Assembly (NCBI GenBank): GCA_964195945.1
Contig: CAXMRC010000147.1
Location: 1-37,469, forward strand
Source: JAAETI01 sp964195945
GTDB lineage: Bacteria > Actinomycetota > Acidimicrobiia > Spongiisociales > UBA5794
Length of the DNA: 37,469 nt
Direction: 5' to 3'
The notes under the pieces were generated by a model that was given only the letters and a program-made list of their open reading frames with translations, ran no database searches and had not been told where the DNA came from. The stretch's first letter is position 1; each line of letters starts with the position of its first letter. The translations under genes were made by a program, and so were the position numbers. Shown in pieces: positions 16,060 through 24,329 of this stretch.

Positions 16060-16443
16060 ATGCAAGACCTCACATTCGTCATTGGAGAGGACCGGGCTGT
16101 CGCCGAGTTGTGGGAAGCCCTTGGTACCGCCGATATCCAGATGGAAGCGTCGTGCACGTTTCCCCGGCTGGAAGGGCGAATCGTCCATGTTGTCGTGAAG
16201 GACGAGCACGCCGATCTGGCATACCAGACCCTGCGTACCCTGAACTTCATTCCCCTCGATAGGCGATCTGTTCTACTCACCGAGATCGTCCCCCGCGCCG
16301 GGGAGCTCGGTCGCATCGCACGCAAGATCGCCGACGCCGGAGCCAAGCTCTACATCCTCTATATGGCCTCCGACAACCGCATTGTCATCGGAGCGAGCGA
16401 TCTCGACAAGGCCGCAGCCGCACTCGGCATCGACGCGGGCTGA
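16060..16443 (+). CDS. small tandem ACT-like domain protein (copy 1)
   Basis: A 127-residue cytoplasmic protein made of two ACT-like halves, with strands DLTFVIG, RIVHVVVKD, SVLLTEIV and KLYILYMA and helices between them. It is homologous to the minus-strand protein at 9001-9384. GAAAGGAAAA lies before its ATG. It is 18 bases after iolB, under operator 3. Small ACT proteins usually bind an amino acid or other small ligand and alter an enzyme; here, two such proteins in one sugar regulon are unusual. There are no catalytic motifs that I recognise, so the function is open. Confidence 0.75.
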   Translation: MQDLTFVIGEDRAVAELWEALGTADIQMEASCTFPRLEGRIVHVVVKDEHADLAYQTLRTLNFIPLDRRSVLLTEIVPRAGELGRIARKIADAGAKLYILYMASDNRIVIGASDLDKAAAALGIDAG

Positions 16444-16479
16444 CCCCTTCCCGACACCGGCGGCGTAAGCTCGGAGGCA

Positions 16480-17577
16480 ATGGACTCCGGACCGATCGCT
16501 GCGGAATCGACCGTTTCGACCGCCTACTGGCATTTATGTGACGACGGGCGGATCCAATGTGACCTGTGTCCGCGCGAATGCAAACTACGCGAGGGACAAC
16601 GCGGGCTCTGCTACACCCGGGCCAGAGTCGACGACGAGATCGTCCTCACCACTTACGGCCGGTCCAGTGGCTTCTGTGTTGACCCCATCGAGAAGAAGCC
16701 GCTGAATCACTTCTATCCGGGGAGCGCGGTCCTGTCGTTCGGGACGGCGGGATGCAACCTTGCCTGCCGGTTCTGCCAGAACTGGGACATCTCGAAGGCG
16801 AAGGAGTTCGACGTCCTCACCGACCAAGCCTCTCCCGCCAAGATTGCCGAGGCCGCCACAACTCTCGGTTGCCGGAGCATCGCCTTCACCTATAACGACC
16901 CCGTGATCTTCCACGAATACGCCATCGACGCAGCCGCCGCAGCACGAGACGTAGGATTGAAGACGGTGGCTGTGACGGCCGGCTACGTGAACCCAGAACC
17001 GCGCCGTGAGTTCTACCGGCACATGGACGCGGCCAATATCGATCTCAAGGCTTTCACCGAAGAGTTCTATCACCGGGTCTGCGCTGGTGCTCTGCGCCCG
17101 GTGCTCGACACTCTGGAATATGTCGCCCAGGAAACGGATGTATGGGTTGAAATCACAACTTTGTTGATCCCGGGGCTGAATGATTCTGCAGAAGAGATCA
17201 GCAAGATGACCCGGTGGGTGGTCGCCAACCTCGGCCCGGATGTCCCCCACCATTTCTCGGCATTCCATCCCGACTTCAAAATGCGGGACATTCCCGCGAC
17301 GCCGCCAGAAACGCTGACCCGGGCCCGCGAGATCGCCATCGAGAACGGCGAGCGGTACGTCTTCACCGGCAACGTGCACGACTCCTCGGGGCAAACGACG
17401 TACTGCCGTTCGTGCCAAGCGGTACTGATCGAACGTGACTGGTACCGGCTCGGCAGATGGGGATTGAACGACAACGGACGCTGTGCAGAATGCGGAACAT
17501 CCTGCGCCGGAGTCTTCGAAGCGCAACCCGAGAACTGGGGACCACGCCGGCGCTCGGTCCGCATCAGCGACTTCTAG
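16480..17577 (+). CDS. amrS: AmmeMemoRadiSam system radical SAM enzyme
   Basis: A 365-residue radical SAM protein of the AmrS/PflA-like group. The cluster-binding Cys are C92, C96 and C99 in GCNLACRFCQNW. An N-terminal Cys group (CDDGRIQCDLCPREC, 20-34) and C-terminal CxxC pairs (CRSC and CAECGTSC) suggest further metal or Fe-S sites and are typical of this family. Its reaction is not established. A GGAGG site precedes the ATG. The MEMO-domain gene lies convergent to it and the AMMECR1-domain gene just beyond, so all three system members are together, though on two strands. Confidence 0.9.
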   Translation: MDSGPIAAESTVSTAYWHLCDDGRIQCDLCPRECKLREGQRGLCYTRARVDDEIVLTTYGRSSGFCVDPIEKKPLNHFYPGSAVLSFGTAGCNLACRFCQNWDISKAKEFDVLTDQASPAKIAEAATTLGCRSIAFTYNDPVIFHEYAIDAAAAARDVGLKTVAVTAGYVNPEPRREFYRHMDAANIDLKAFTEEFYHRVCAGALRPVLDTLEYVAQETDVWVEITTLLIPGLNDSAEEISKMTRWVVANLGPDVPHHFSAFHPDFKMRDIPATPPETLTRAREIAIENGERYVFTGNVHDSSGQTTYCRSCQAVLIERDWYRLGRWGLNDNGRCAECGTSCAGVFEAQPENWGPRRRSVRISDF

Positions 17578-17673
17578 GAGACTGTTGAACAAATGACGTG
17601 CAGGCTCGTCCCCCGGCAAAGCGTCTGGTCGCAGCGGTACGACGAGCTGAAACTGGCGTTGTTCAATAGACGA

Positions 17674-18456
17674 CTAGCCGCCGAGTGCAAATGCTCCGTA
17701 GCCGACTACCCGCTCCGGAGAACCCGCGGTGTCAGCCGAGTTGCGCAGATCCAGCGTCTTCGCCCGGAAGCCGTTGCGGCGCGCCACCTCGAGGGCAATC
17801 TGGATTGCGGTTCGCCCACATGCCGACTCCCTATCGAGAGCGGCACCATCTAGACGCTCGATGGCGGCTGCAGTGACAGCGTCGAGACGCCGCGCCGTTG
17901 CGGCGTCGTAGAAGTGTGACAAGTCCGACGAGACCAACAGCAGACTCTCCTCGTCCAGAAGCGGGCTGATCACGTCGGCTCCTTGCCAGGGGGCGATGGC
18001 CCCGGTCAGTAGCGGCACGACGGGAGTTCCGGGGGCCACGACCTGGAGGAACGGCAACTGGACTTCGAGCGAGTGCTCGCGACCATGTGCCGCTGCGGAT
18101 TCCTCAACCAGAGAGTCGGCCAACAAGGCGGCGACTCCACCCGGGTCAACGGTTACCGTCCCAAGCGGCGTGTCGAGCGCTTCTGCCCCCGGGAGCGCCA
18201 GCCCGGCAAACGGGACGTAGTGGGCAGGCCCGAGCATGACTACGCGGCGGAAGTTGCTCTGCGCAACTAGCCGATAGCCACGGCCCGCGGTGGGCCCCGA
18301 GTAAACGTACCCGGCGTGCGGAACGATGAGGATTCGGAGCTGGAACGCGAGTTCGACCGGTTCCGCCGCACGCAGATGAGCGTGGACCGCCGCGGTGAGA
18401 GCACCCAGGTCGAGTGGATAGAAAGTACCTGCCACAGCAGGAGGGCGAACCGACAT
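17674..18456 (-). CDS. amrB: AmmeMemoRadiSam system protein B (MEMO family)
   Basis: A 260-residue MEMO-like protein, related to dioxygenases of the LigB fold. Candidate metal-site residues are His in PHAGYVYSGPTAGRGY, GPAHYVPF, AAHGREHSLEVQLPFLQ and SSDLSHFYD; the surrounding words are all family signatures. The start is set at 18456 because GGAGGT stands six bases upstream and the family begins VRPPAVAGTFYP. It is convergent with amrS, with 96 bases between stops, and divergent from amrA. The biochemical role of bacterial MEMO proteins is not settled; copper or iron binding has been discussed for the human relative. Confidence 0.9.
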   Translation of the reverse strand: MSVRPPAVAGTFYPLDLGALTAAVHAHLRAAEPVELAFQLRILIVPHAGYVYSGPTAGRGYRLVAQSNFRRVVMLGPAHYVPFAGLALPGAEALDTPLGTVTVDPGGVAALLADSLVEESAAAHGREHSLEVQLPFLQVVAPGTPVVPLLTGAIAPWQGADVISPLLDEESLLLVSSDLSHFYDAATARRLDAVTAAAIERLDGAALDRESACGRTAIQIALEVARRNGFRAKTLDLRNSADTAGSPERVVGYGAFALGG

Positions 18457-18547
18457 AGCTACCTCCACTTATCAAGCTACGCCGTGGCCGGGTTCGATAC
18501 CAGCACTTCCTCTTCAAACTGGAGCCGGGACCGAATAGGTTGTGTAC

Positions 18548-19099
18548 ATGAACCCGGAAGAGCACCCGTATGTGGCGCTGGCTCGCGCCGCTATCCATGA
18601 ATACTCGGCGAGGAAACGAACCCTGCAACCGGGGGCGGAGCCGGGCGACCCACCCCCGGCATGCGTGTTTGTCTCCCTGCACGAACCACCTGGTTCCGGA
18701 GAGCTCGAGGGCCCCCTGCGTGGCTGCATCGGCTCGGTAGAGCCCAGGGAGGAGAACCTACGCCGGGAGATCGCACGCTCGGCGGTTGCGGCTGCCTTTT
18801 CGGATCCCCGATTCCGACCACTAACTCCACGGGAGATCGACAGGTTGGAGGTCACCGTGTATGTCTTGGGCGAGCCCGAGCAGATCGAGGGTCTCTCAGA
18901 TCTGGACCCCGCTCGTTACGGTGTCCTCATCGAGGGACACAATGGGCGTAGAGGGATCCTCCTTCCGGCGATTGCAGCAATAACTACGGCCAGCCGACAG
19001 GTGATGGTTGCCCGGCAGAAGGCCGGCCTCGCATCCGAGGACCCAGCGAAGATGTCCAGATTCACCGCAACCGTCTTTCGTTCTACGCCCAGGCGATAG
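18548..19099 (+). CDS. amrA: AmmeMemoRadiSam system protein A (AMMECR1 family)
   Basis: A 183-residue AMMECR1-domain protein with the family words HPYVALARAAI at the start, CVFVSLHE, LRGCIGS (residues about 57-63), DPRFRPLTPREIDRLEVTVYVL and RGILLPAIA. Its role is unknown. The ATG at 18548 is taken; a GTG two codons earlier is possible. No strong ribosome site is visible, so the message may be short-leadered. It is divergent from amrB with about 90 bases between them and is followed by a thioredoxin-like gene 32 bases later on the same strand. Confidence 0.9.
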   Translation: MNPEEHPYVALARAAIHEYSARKRTLQPGAEPGDPPPACVFVSLHEPPGSGELEGPLRGCIGSVEPREENLRREIARSAVAAAFSDPRFRPLTPREIDRLEVTVYVLGEPEQIEGLSDLDPARYGVLIEGHNGRRGILLPAIAAITTASRQVMVARQKAGLASEDPAKMSRFTATVFRSTPRR

Positions 19100-19131
19100 T
19101 CTGCACCGAGCCGCGCTGAATAGGAGCCGAC

Positions 19132-19698
19132 ATGGCAATGGAATCAACGATGCTTTCTCTGGGCACACCAGCCCCCGACTTTGACCTGCTCGACACAGTT
19201 GGCGGAGGCCGGGTCAGGCTCGGCGACCTGACTGCCAAAGCCGTGGTGGTCATGTTTATCTGCAATCACTGCCCCTACGTCAAGCACGTCCAGGCGGGCC
19301 TCGCCGAGTTTGGCCAGGACTATGCGAATGCCGACGTCGACATCATCGCCATCAGCTCCAACGACGTCGGGCAGTACCCTGACGACAGCCCCGAGCAACT
19401 CGCCGTGATCTCCAAGCAGGTCGGCTACACCTTCCCGGTGTTGTTCGATGAATCCCAGGAAGTCGCCAAGGCATACACCGCGGCGTGCACCCCGGACTTC
19501 TTCCTGTTCGGGTCGGACCGCGCTCTCGTATACCGCGGCCGTTTCGACGAGTCCCGACCGAACTCAGGATTGCCGGTCACCGGCGCCGACCTACGCGCCG
19601 CACTCGATGCGGTGCTCGCCGACTCGGCCATGCCGGAAGACCAGTTCCCTTCGATGGGCTGCGGCATCAAATGGAAGCCGGGCAACGAACCGGGCTAG
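19132..19698 (+). CDS. thioredoxin-like/AhpC-TSA family protein
   Basis: A 188-residue thioredoxin-fold protein. It begins with the peroxiredoxin-like GTPAPDFDLLDTVGGGRVRLGDL, then the active-site segment FICNHCPYVKHVQ with a CNHC redox pair, the cis-Pro region ACTPDFFLF and a conserved C-terminal MGCGIKWKPGNEP. This matches a widespread but poorly characterised bacterial family of thioredoxin-like proteins. No signal peptide, so it should be cytoplasmic. GGAG precedes the ATG. It lies directly after amrA on the same strand and may be cotranscribed with it, perhaps serving redox balance; that link is inferred only. Confidence 0.85.
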   Translation: MAMESTMLSLGTPAPDFDLLDTVGGGRVRLGDLTAKAVVVMFICNHCPYVKHVQAGLAEFGQDYANADVDIIAISSNDVGQYPDDSPEQLAVISKQVGYTFPVLFDESQEVAKAYTAACTPDFFLFGSDRALVYRGRFDESRPNSGLPVTGADLRAALDAVLADSAMPEDQFPSMGCGIKWKPGNEPG

Positions 19699-19805
19699 CC
19701 GTCAGACGCTTGGTGACCGCCACGGAGGATCCAGCCGGTCTTGCGTAGATCTGCGCGAAATACCCGTAGCCAGTTACGCAAGAGGCACGGGTGTAACGTG
19801 CCACG

Positions 19806-20519
19806 ATGCTCGTCGTCACCGCAATCGCCGCGTTCCTAATCGGTTTTAGCAAGGCCGGGGTTGGGGGGACGCTGTCACCGTTTGTCACGGTGTTGGTTGC
19901 ATTGTCGCTGCCTGCCGATGATGCGATCGGTTTGTTGCTGCCGATGTTGATCGTCGCCGACTGGTTCACCGTCACCGCACACTGGCGTCAATGGGACACC
20001 CCAATCGTCCTTCGATTACTCGCAGCCAGCGTGGTCGGCATCGCCATCGGCAGCACCATCGTTGGCAACATCAGCGAGCCCGCACTGCGCAGTCTGATCG
20101 CCATCGCGATGCTGATCTTTGCCGTGTACTACATGATCACCAAGACCAAGGTGGCAGCCCACCTTTCGATGAGTCATGCTTGGCCTGCGGGGCTCATAGC
20201 GGGCGTCAGCTCTACCCTCGCCCATCTCGGCGGGCCACCGGTGCTCGCCTACCTGCTGACGACGGACCTACCCCCGCGCAGGTTCGTCGCCACGTCGGCT
20301 GCCTTGTTTGCCGCGACCAACATGCTGAAGGTCCCTGCCTACCTACTGGCCGGTCTGTTGGACGGCGAACTGATCGCATCCACCTGGTTCGCCTGGCTGG
20401 CCATCCCCTTTGGTGTGCTGGCCGGGAGGGCTCTAGTCGGCAGGCTCGATCGGGCCATGTTCGATCGCATCTCCATGACGTTGCTCGTCACCGGAGCAAT
20501 CGTGTTGTTGGTGACTTAA
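19806..20519 (+). CDS. TauE/SafE-family permease
   Basis: A 237-residue membrane protein with about seven or eight hydrophobic segments in two halves, each starting with a Gly-rich turn (FLIGFSKAGVGGTLSPF near the N-terminus and AGLIAGVSSTLAHLGGPPVLAYLL in the middle), the pattern of TauE/SafE anion exporters. Known members export sulfite, sulfoacetate or other organosulfur anions, but many are of unknown substrate. There is no sulfonate enzyme beside it. It is convergent with the PLP enzyme gene, with only 21 bases between stops. No clear ribosome site is seen. Confidence 0.85.
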   Translation: MLVVTAIAAFLIGFSKAGVGGTLSPFVTVLVALSLPADDAIGLLLPMLIVADWFTVTAHWRQWDTPIVLRLLAASVVGIAIGSTIVGNISEPALRSLIAIAMLIFAVYYMITKTKVAAHLSMSHAWPAGLIAGVSSTLAHLGGPPVLAYLLTTDLPPRRFVATSAALFAATNMLKVPAYLLAGLLDGELIASTWFAWLAIPFGVLAGRALVGRLDRAMFDRISMTLLVTGAIVLLVT

Positions 20520-20540
20520 GGCCTGCTTCCTGGTGCGGAC

Positions 20541-21740
20541 CTAACCAAGGGTTTTTGAAAGGGCTACCCATGGGCTGTTCGTGTTGAGCAGGAGCACCTT
20601 CTCCCCAGGCTCGACGGTTCCTGTGGCCAGGAGGATCTTCATGGCTGCCAGCGTCGCCGAGCCTTCATACCCGGACGCGACGCCCTCCGCGGCGAACTCA
20701 TCGTATGCGACGGCTATGTCGTCCTCAGTAACCGCAACACCCTGGCCGCCGCTGCCATACAGCACCCGCAGGATCTCGTGACCCATGATCGCGCCCGGTA
20801 CATCAAGACCGTCGGCGATCGTGCCCTCACTGGATACCGGAGCGACGACATCAGCGTCAGCGCGGAACGATTCGACCACCGGTGCACAGTTCTCCGATTG
20901 CACAGCAACCATCTTTGGCATCGCCTTGTCGGCAGGAATGAGACCAAGTGCCTTCAACTCCCCGAAAGCCTTCCAGATGCCGACCAGCCCGGTACCTCCA
21001 CCCGTCGGGTAGACAACCCAGTCCGGGAGATCGGCACCAAAGTGCTCAAAGATCTCGAGACCCATCGTCTTTTTGCCTTCGAGACGTCCCGGTTCAAAGA
21101 AGGTGGACAGATCGACGCTACGACCGGCCGCAACCTCATCTGCCATCTCTTCCCTTGCGAACTTGCCGGCGGCGGCAATGTTGGGCCCAAAGAAGCTGAC
21201 CTTGCCGCCATAGTGCTCGCAGGCATGGTGGTACATACCCCCGACATAGCTCTCCGGCATCGTGACCCGGCACGCCGGGAGGCCGAGCCGCGTCGAGAAC
21301 AGCGAAGCGGCAACACCGGCATTGCCCTGTGTCGGCAGAAAGAACGACTCGGCGCCCAAGGCACTTCCCAAAGCGACACCGACGGCCAATCCCCTGTCCT
21401 TGAAGCTTCCCGACGGGTTCCCGCCCTCGTGCTTGACCCAAAGATCGACACCGTACCGCTCGCTCAGATTCGGATACGGCACGGTCGGCGTCCGACCGAC
21501 ATCGGCTGCGTACGCCTGTGGTACCCCCCACACCGGAAGCAGGTTCGCATAACGCCACATCCCGGGGCGATCCTCGAAGAGATCGCCGCGTTCGGCGATC
21601 GCCCCGAGGTCGTACTCCACCGTGACCGGGAAGCCCGCAGGTGACAGACCTATCGGATGGCTGAAGCCATCGTGGTCGACTTCTTCGCCGGTGCGCGAAC
21701 AGACCAGCCGCTTGATGTTGGGGTTGATAGATAGGGCCAT
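20541..21740 (-). CDS. threonine-synthase-like PLP-dependent enzyme
   Basis: A 399-residue fold-type II PLP enzyme. The PLP Lys is K114 in NPSGSFKDRG. The phosphate-binding Gly-rich loop is probably PTGGGTGLVG. The overall plan is that of threonine synthase, including an N-terminal segment where threonine synthases often carry a zinc ribbon. Here that segment has only one Cys (CSRTG), so the ribbon is lost. The gene is the last of a sugar-uptake operon and begins 18 bases after the type II GAPDH-like gene. No homoserine pathway gene is nearby. A paralogue working on another phosphorylated or hydroxylated amino acid, as cysteate synthase does in archaea, is possible. Ordinary threonine synthase remains the default. 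Confidence 0.8.
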   Translation of the reverse strand: MALSINPNIKRLVCSRTGEEVDHDGFSHPIGLSPAGFPVTVEYDLGAIAERGDLFEDRPGMWRYANLLPVWGVPQAYAADVGRTPTVPYPNLSERYGVDLWVKHEGGNPSGSFKDRGLAVGVALGSALGAESFFLPTQGNAGVAASLFSTRLGLPACRVTMPESYVGGMYHHACEHYGGKVSFFGPNIAAAGKFAREEMADEVAAGRSVDLSTFFEPGRLEGKKTMGLEIFEHFGADLPDWVVYPTGGGTGLVGIWKAFGELKALGLIPADKAMPKMVAVQSENCAPVVESFRADADVVAPVSSEGTIADGLDVPGAIMGHEILRVLYGSGGQGVAVTEDDIAVAYDEFAAEGVASGYEGSATLAAMKILLATGTVEPGEKVLLLNTNSPWVALSKTLG

Positions 21741-21758
21741 CTGTGCGCCCGTCTAGCC

Positions 21759-22775
21759 TTAGATCCCCAGATAGCGATCCGTCAGCGCGACCGCCTCCGC
21801 GCCCGTCGACTGCATTTCCATGGAGGCACGAACCGCATCGATGGTCTCCGGGATCGTCACCGACTCCTGCGGGATGTTGATCGCAAAAACAACGTCATCG
21901 CCCGAAAGACCCACCGTCTCCTCGAACAAACCGATCTCGTACATGTCGGCACGGGGGTGCTCCAGATAGCGCGCCCACTGGAACAGCGCAGCGTTCGAGT
22001 CGAACCCGTCAGCGATTCGTACGACCTTGATGCGCGGGTATGCCTCGAAGGCTGCGATAGCCTCGGTAACCGACATCTTCTCCTTCGGTGAGGTCGATAT
22101 TGTGATGATGTGACCGTGTGTGACCGGGGTGTGTACCAACAGACCCGTCGCATCGATGCCATCCATGATGTTCATGAGGTCGACTGCCTGATGGTTCGGA
22201 ATCGGCTCGATCTGCAGGACATTGGTGAGTCCGCGATGGGTGTCACCCGGATCAGCAACACGACGGATGATGGTGATAAAGGTCTTGCTGACCCCAACTG
22301 CCTTGTGCACGGCATCGACCGCACGGATCAACCCGGTCGTATTACACGAAGTCAGCTTCATGTAGTCAACGCCGAGGCCCTTTTCATAGTTGACTGTGCC
22401 ATGGAAAAAGAGATCGGCAACCTCCGCGGATTCGCCACCCTGGAATACAGCCTTTGTCCCGGAAGCCACGTACTTCTCTTTGTTCTTTGCCCCGATCCCA
22501 CCCGGTGCCGCGTCGAGCATGATGTCGACTTCGCCGAGCAGATCATCGAAACTGCCTGAAACCGGAATGCCTGCCTCCGCAAGAACTTTCTCAGAACCAG
22601 GTACGGCGGAGAAGAGCCGGAATGGCATGCCCCGCTCTTTCAAAGCACGAACCGGCAGAGTAGGAGCAACGTCGGCAACACCAACGAGCTCCATATCGTC
22701 CTGCATCTCGATGCCCGCGGCGAGTCGGTTACCTATGACACCGTATCCAGCGACACCAACCTTGACCTTGCTCAT
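21759..22775 (-). CDS. type II (archaeal-type) glyceraldehyde-3-phosphate dehydrogenase homologue
   Basis: A 338-residue Rossmann protein resembling archaeal GAPDH rather than bacterial GapA. It begins VKVGVAGYGVIGNRLA, has the catalytic Cys C144 in TSCNTTGL, and the RRVADPGD...PIPNHQAVD stretch that corresponds to the phosphate and active-site His region of the archaeal enzyme. It would oxidise a phosphorylated aldehyde to the acyl phosphate, or the reverse. GGAGC precedes the ATG. Its place between an ABC sugar importer and a threonine-synthase-like enzyme is not that of central glycolysis, so the substrate may be different. The GAPDH active-site words look intact. Confidence 0.82.
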   Translation of the reverse strand: MSKVKVGVAGYGVIGNRLAAGIEMQDDMELVGVADVAPTLPVRALKERGMPFRLFSAVPGSEKVLAEAGIPVSGSFDDLLGEVDIMLDAAPGGIGAKNKEKYVASGTKAVFQGGESAEVADLFFHGTVNYEKGLGVDYMKLTSCNTTGLIRAVDAVHKAVGVSKTFITIIRRVADPGDTHRGLTNVLQIEPIPNHQAVDLMNIMDGIDATGLLVHTPVTHGHIITISTSPKEKMSVTEAIAAFEAYPRIKVVRIADGFDSNAALFQWARYLEHPRADMYEIGLFEETVGLSGDDVVFAINIPQESVTIPETIDAVRASMEMQSTGAEAVALTDRYLGI

Positions 22776-22883
22776 GTTGTGCTCCTAACTGCTGTAGCTC
22801 ATCCCGGGGATTCTCCACCAATCGGCTGGCACATCCAATTCTCGAGGGCCACTCGGTGTCGGACGTGGCGCGCCAAGCCATAG

Positions 22884-23438
22884 TCAGCGCCTCGCAATCT
22901 CCTCCGCTAATCGGTGGTGGCCCCAGATATTGTATTCGTCGGCAAAGCCAACCATCAGCAGGGGCAACAGACCGCCAGAGAACACACCGGCAGGTGTCGC
23001 GACCACCAGCAGAAGGAACGTGTAGACGACCGTCAACACGGTCGCCGCAATCCGCCACTTGTAGACATCGTTGATCAATGGCGGATTGAGACACAACGCG
23101 GCACCGACGCCAAAGGCGGCAGTCGCTCCCAATACCGGCGACAGCAGCCCTACCGAAAACCCCAGCCCAACCAGAAGACCCATGGACTGAAGCACCCGCC
23201 GCGGCGCGTGCTTGTTGCGCGAAACAAAGGCAAGAACGATGAAGACGAACGGAGCCAATACGAGACCGATGCCAACGAGCGCCGGGTCGATCTCGACTCC
23301 TCCCTCTGGCGGAGTCGAGAACGAAGACGCATAGGGAAAGTAGCTGAACATCATCACCACCGTCGCCAGCGCGATCGCCAGCCAGTTGCGACGTTTCAGC
23401 TCGTCAGTTGCTGCCCGCCCGTACTCGTCTGCGGTCAT
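22884..23438 (-). CDS. small membrane protein of the ABC operon, unknown
   Basis: A 184-residue protein with about five hydrophobic segments (near 20-40, 53-70, 84-105, 108-120 and 130-165), a charged N-terminus and a final WGHHRLAEEIARR tail. The ATG directly follows the TAA of the second permease, and AAGGGATAA serves as ribosome site, so the two are cotranslated. I do not recognise the family. Its tight coupling suggests a job in or near the transporter, for instance as an accessory subunit. It has no ABC permease (EAA) motif. The 108 bases after it hold no further gene. Confidence 0.7.
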   Translation of the reverse strand: MTADEYGRAATDELKRRNWLAIALATVVMMFSYFPYASSFSTPPEGGVEIDPALVGIGLVLAPFVFIVLAFVSRNKHAPRRVLQSMGLLVGLGFSVGLLSPVLGATAAFGVGAALCLNPPLINDVYKWRIAATVLTVVYTFLLLVVATPAGVFSGGLLPLLMVGFADEYNIWGHHRLAEEIARR

Positions 23439-24329
23439 TTATCCCTTTACCGACCCTGCAGTAAGCCCACGGACGAAGAACCGCTGCAGAGAGAAGAACA
23501 CCACGAGCGGGAGGATCATCGTGACGAAGGCGGCAGCTGGCAGCAAGCTCAGCGCTCCCTCTCCTCGCCCGGCGAGGTCCGCCAGTTCGACAGTGAGCAC
23601 TCTCACGTTGGGATCGATGCCAAGGAACACCAGCGCAACCAGGTAGTCGTTCCACACCCAGAGGAACTGGAAGATGGCAAACGAGGCCAACACCGGTACG
23701 GATAGCGGGATGACGAGCCGGTAGAAGATAGTGAAGTGGTCTGCACCATCGATGTTCGCCGACTCCATCAGTGATGCCGGCAGCGACCCCATGTAGTTCC
23801 GCAACAGATATACCGCTAACGGCAACCCGAAACCAGCATGTGCCAGCCATACGGCCGGGAAGGTTCCGGTGACGTCGAAGTCTGTGTATATGCGGAGGAT
23901 CGGGATAAGCGCCATCTGGAGCGGAACCACCATCAGTCCCACCACGGTCACAAACAGCACATTGCGGCCTGGGAACTTCATCCACGCAAATGCATAGGCG
24001 GCAAATGCCGCGATCGTGATCGGAATCACCACCGAGGGAATGCTGATCGCCACGGTGTTCGCAAAGGCATTGCTGAAGCCCTCATCGAGCACCACTCGGT
24101 AATTCTCCAGGCTCCATGTAGCCGTGTTGAAGATATCGCCGAGGACGGTCCACCAGCCATTGGTACGGATCGAACTCGGCTCCCTGAATGAGTTGATCAA
24201 CAGCCCAAGAGACGGGATCGTCCAGAGCAGGGCGACCACGCCGACCGTCAGATAGATAGGGACCTTCCGGAACCGAGATTCCTTCATCTCTGTCGGGACA
24301 ACAGTCCGCGTTTCAGTGGTGGCTGTCAT
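23439..24329 (-). CDS. ABC sugar permease (MalG type)
   Basis: A 296-residue inner-membrane permease of carbohydrate uptake family 1 with six predicted membrane spans. The EAA loop is visible as MESANIDGADHFTIFYRLVI, the cytoplasmic contact for the ATPase. The C-terminal FFSLQRFFVRGLTAGSVKG is the common MalG-type ending. The start overlaps the partner permease's stop by four bases. No ATPase gene is present in this operon, so a shared MsmK/UgpC-type ATPase encoded elsewhere must energise it. Confidence 0.93.
   Translation of the reverse strand: MTATTETRTVVPTEMKESRFRKVPIYLTVGVVALLWTIPSLGLLINSFREPSSIRTNGWWTVLGDIFNTATWSLENYRVVLDEGFSNAFANTVAISIPSVVIPITIAAFAAYAFAWMKFPGRNVLFVTVVGLMVVPLQMALIPILRIYTDFDVTGTFPAVWLAHAGFGLPLAVYLLRNYMGSLPASLMESANIDGADHFTIFYRLVIPLSVPVLASFAIFQFLWVWNDYLVALVFLGIDPNVRVLTVELADLAGRGEGALSLLPAAAFVTMILPLVVFFSLQRFFVRGLTAGSVKG

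Noticed and set aside
17584..17663. Inverted repeat TTGAACAA/TTGTTCAA between amrS and amrB stops
   Set aside because: Arms of eight bases are about 60 bases apart with no U-run, so a chance pairing is as likely as a terminator.
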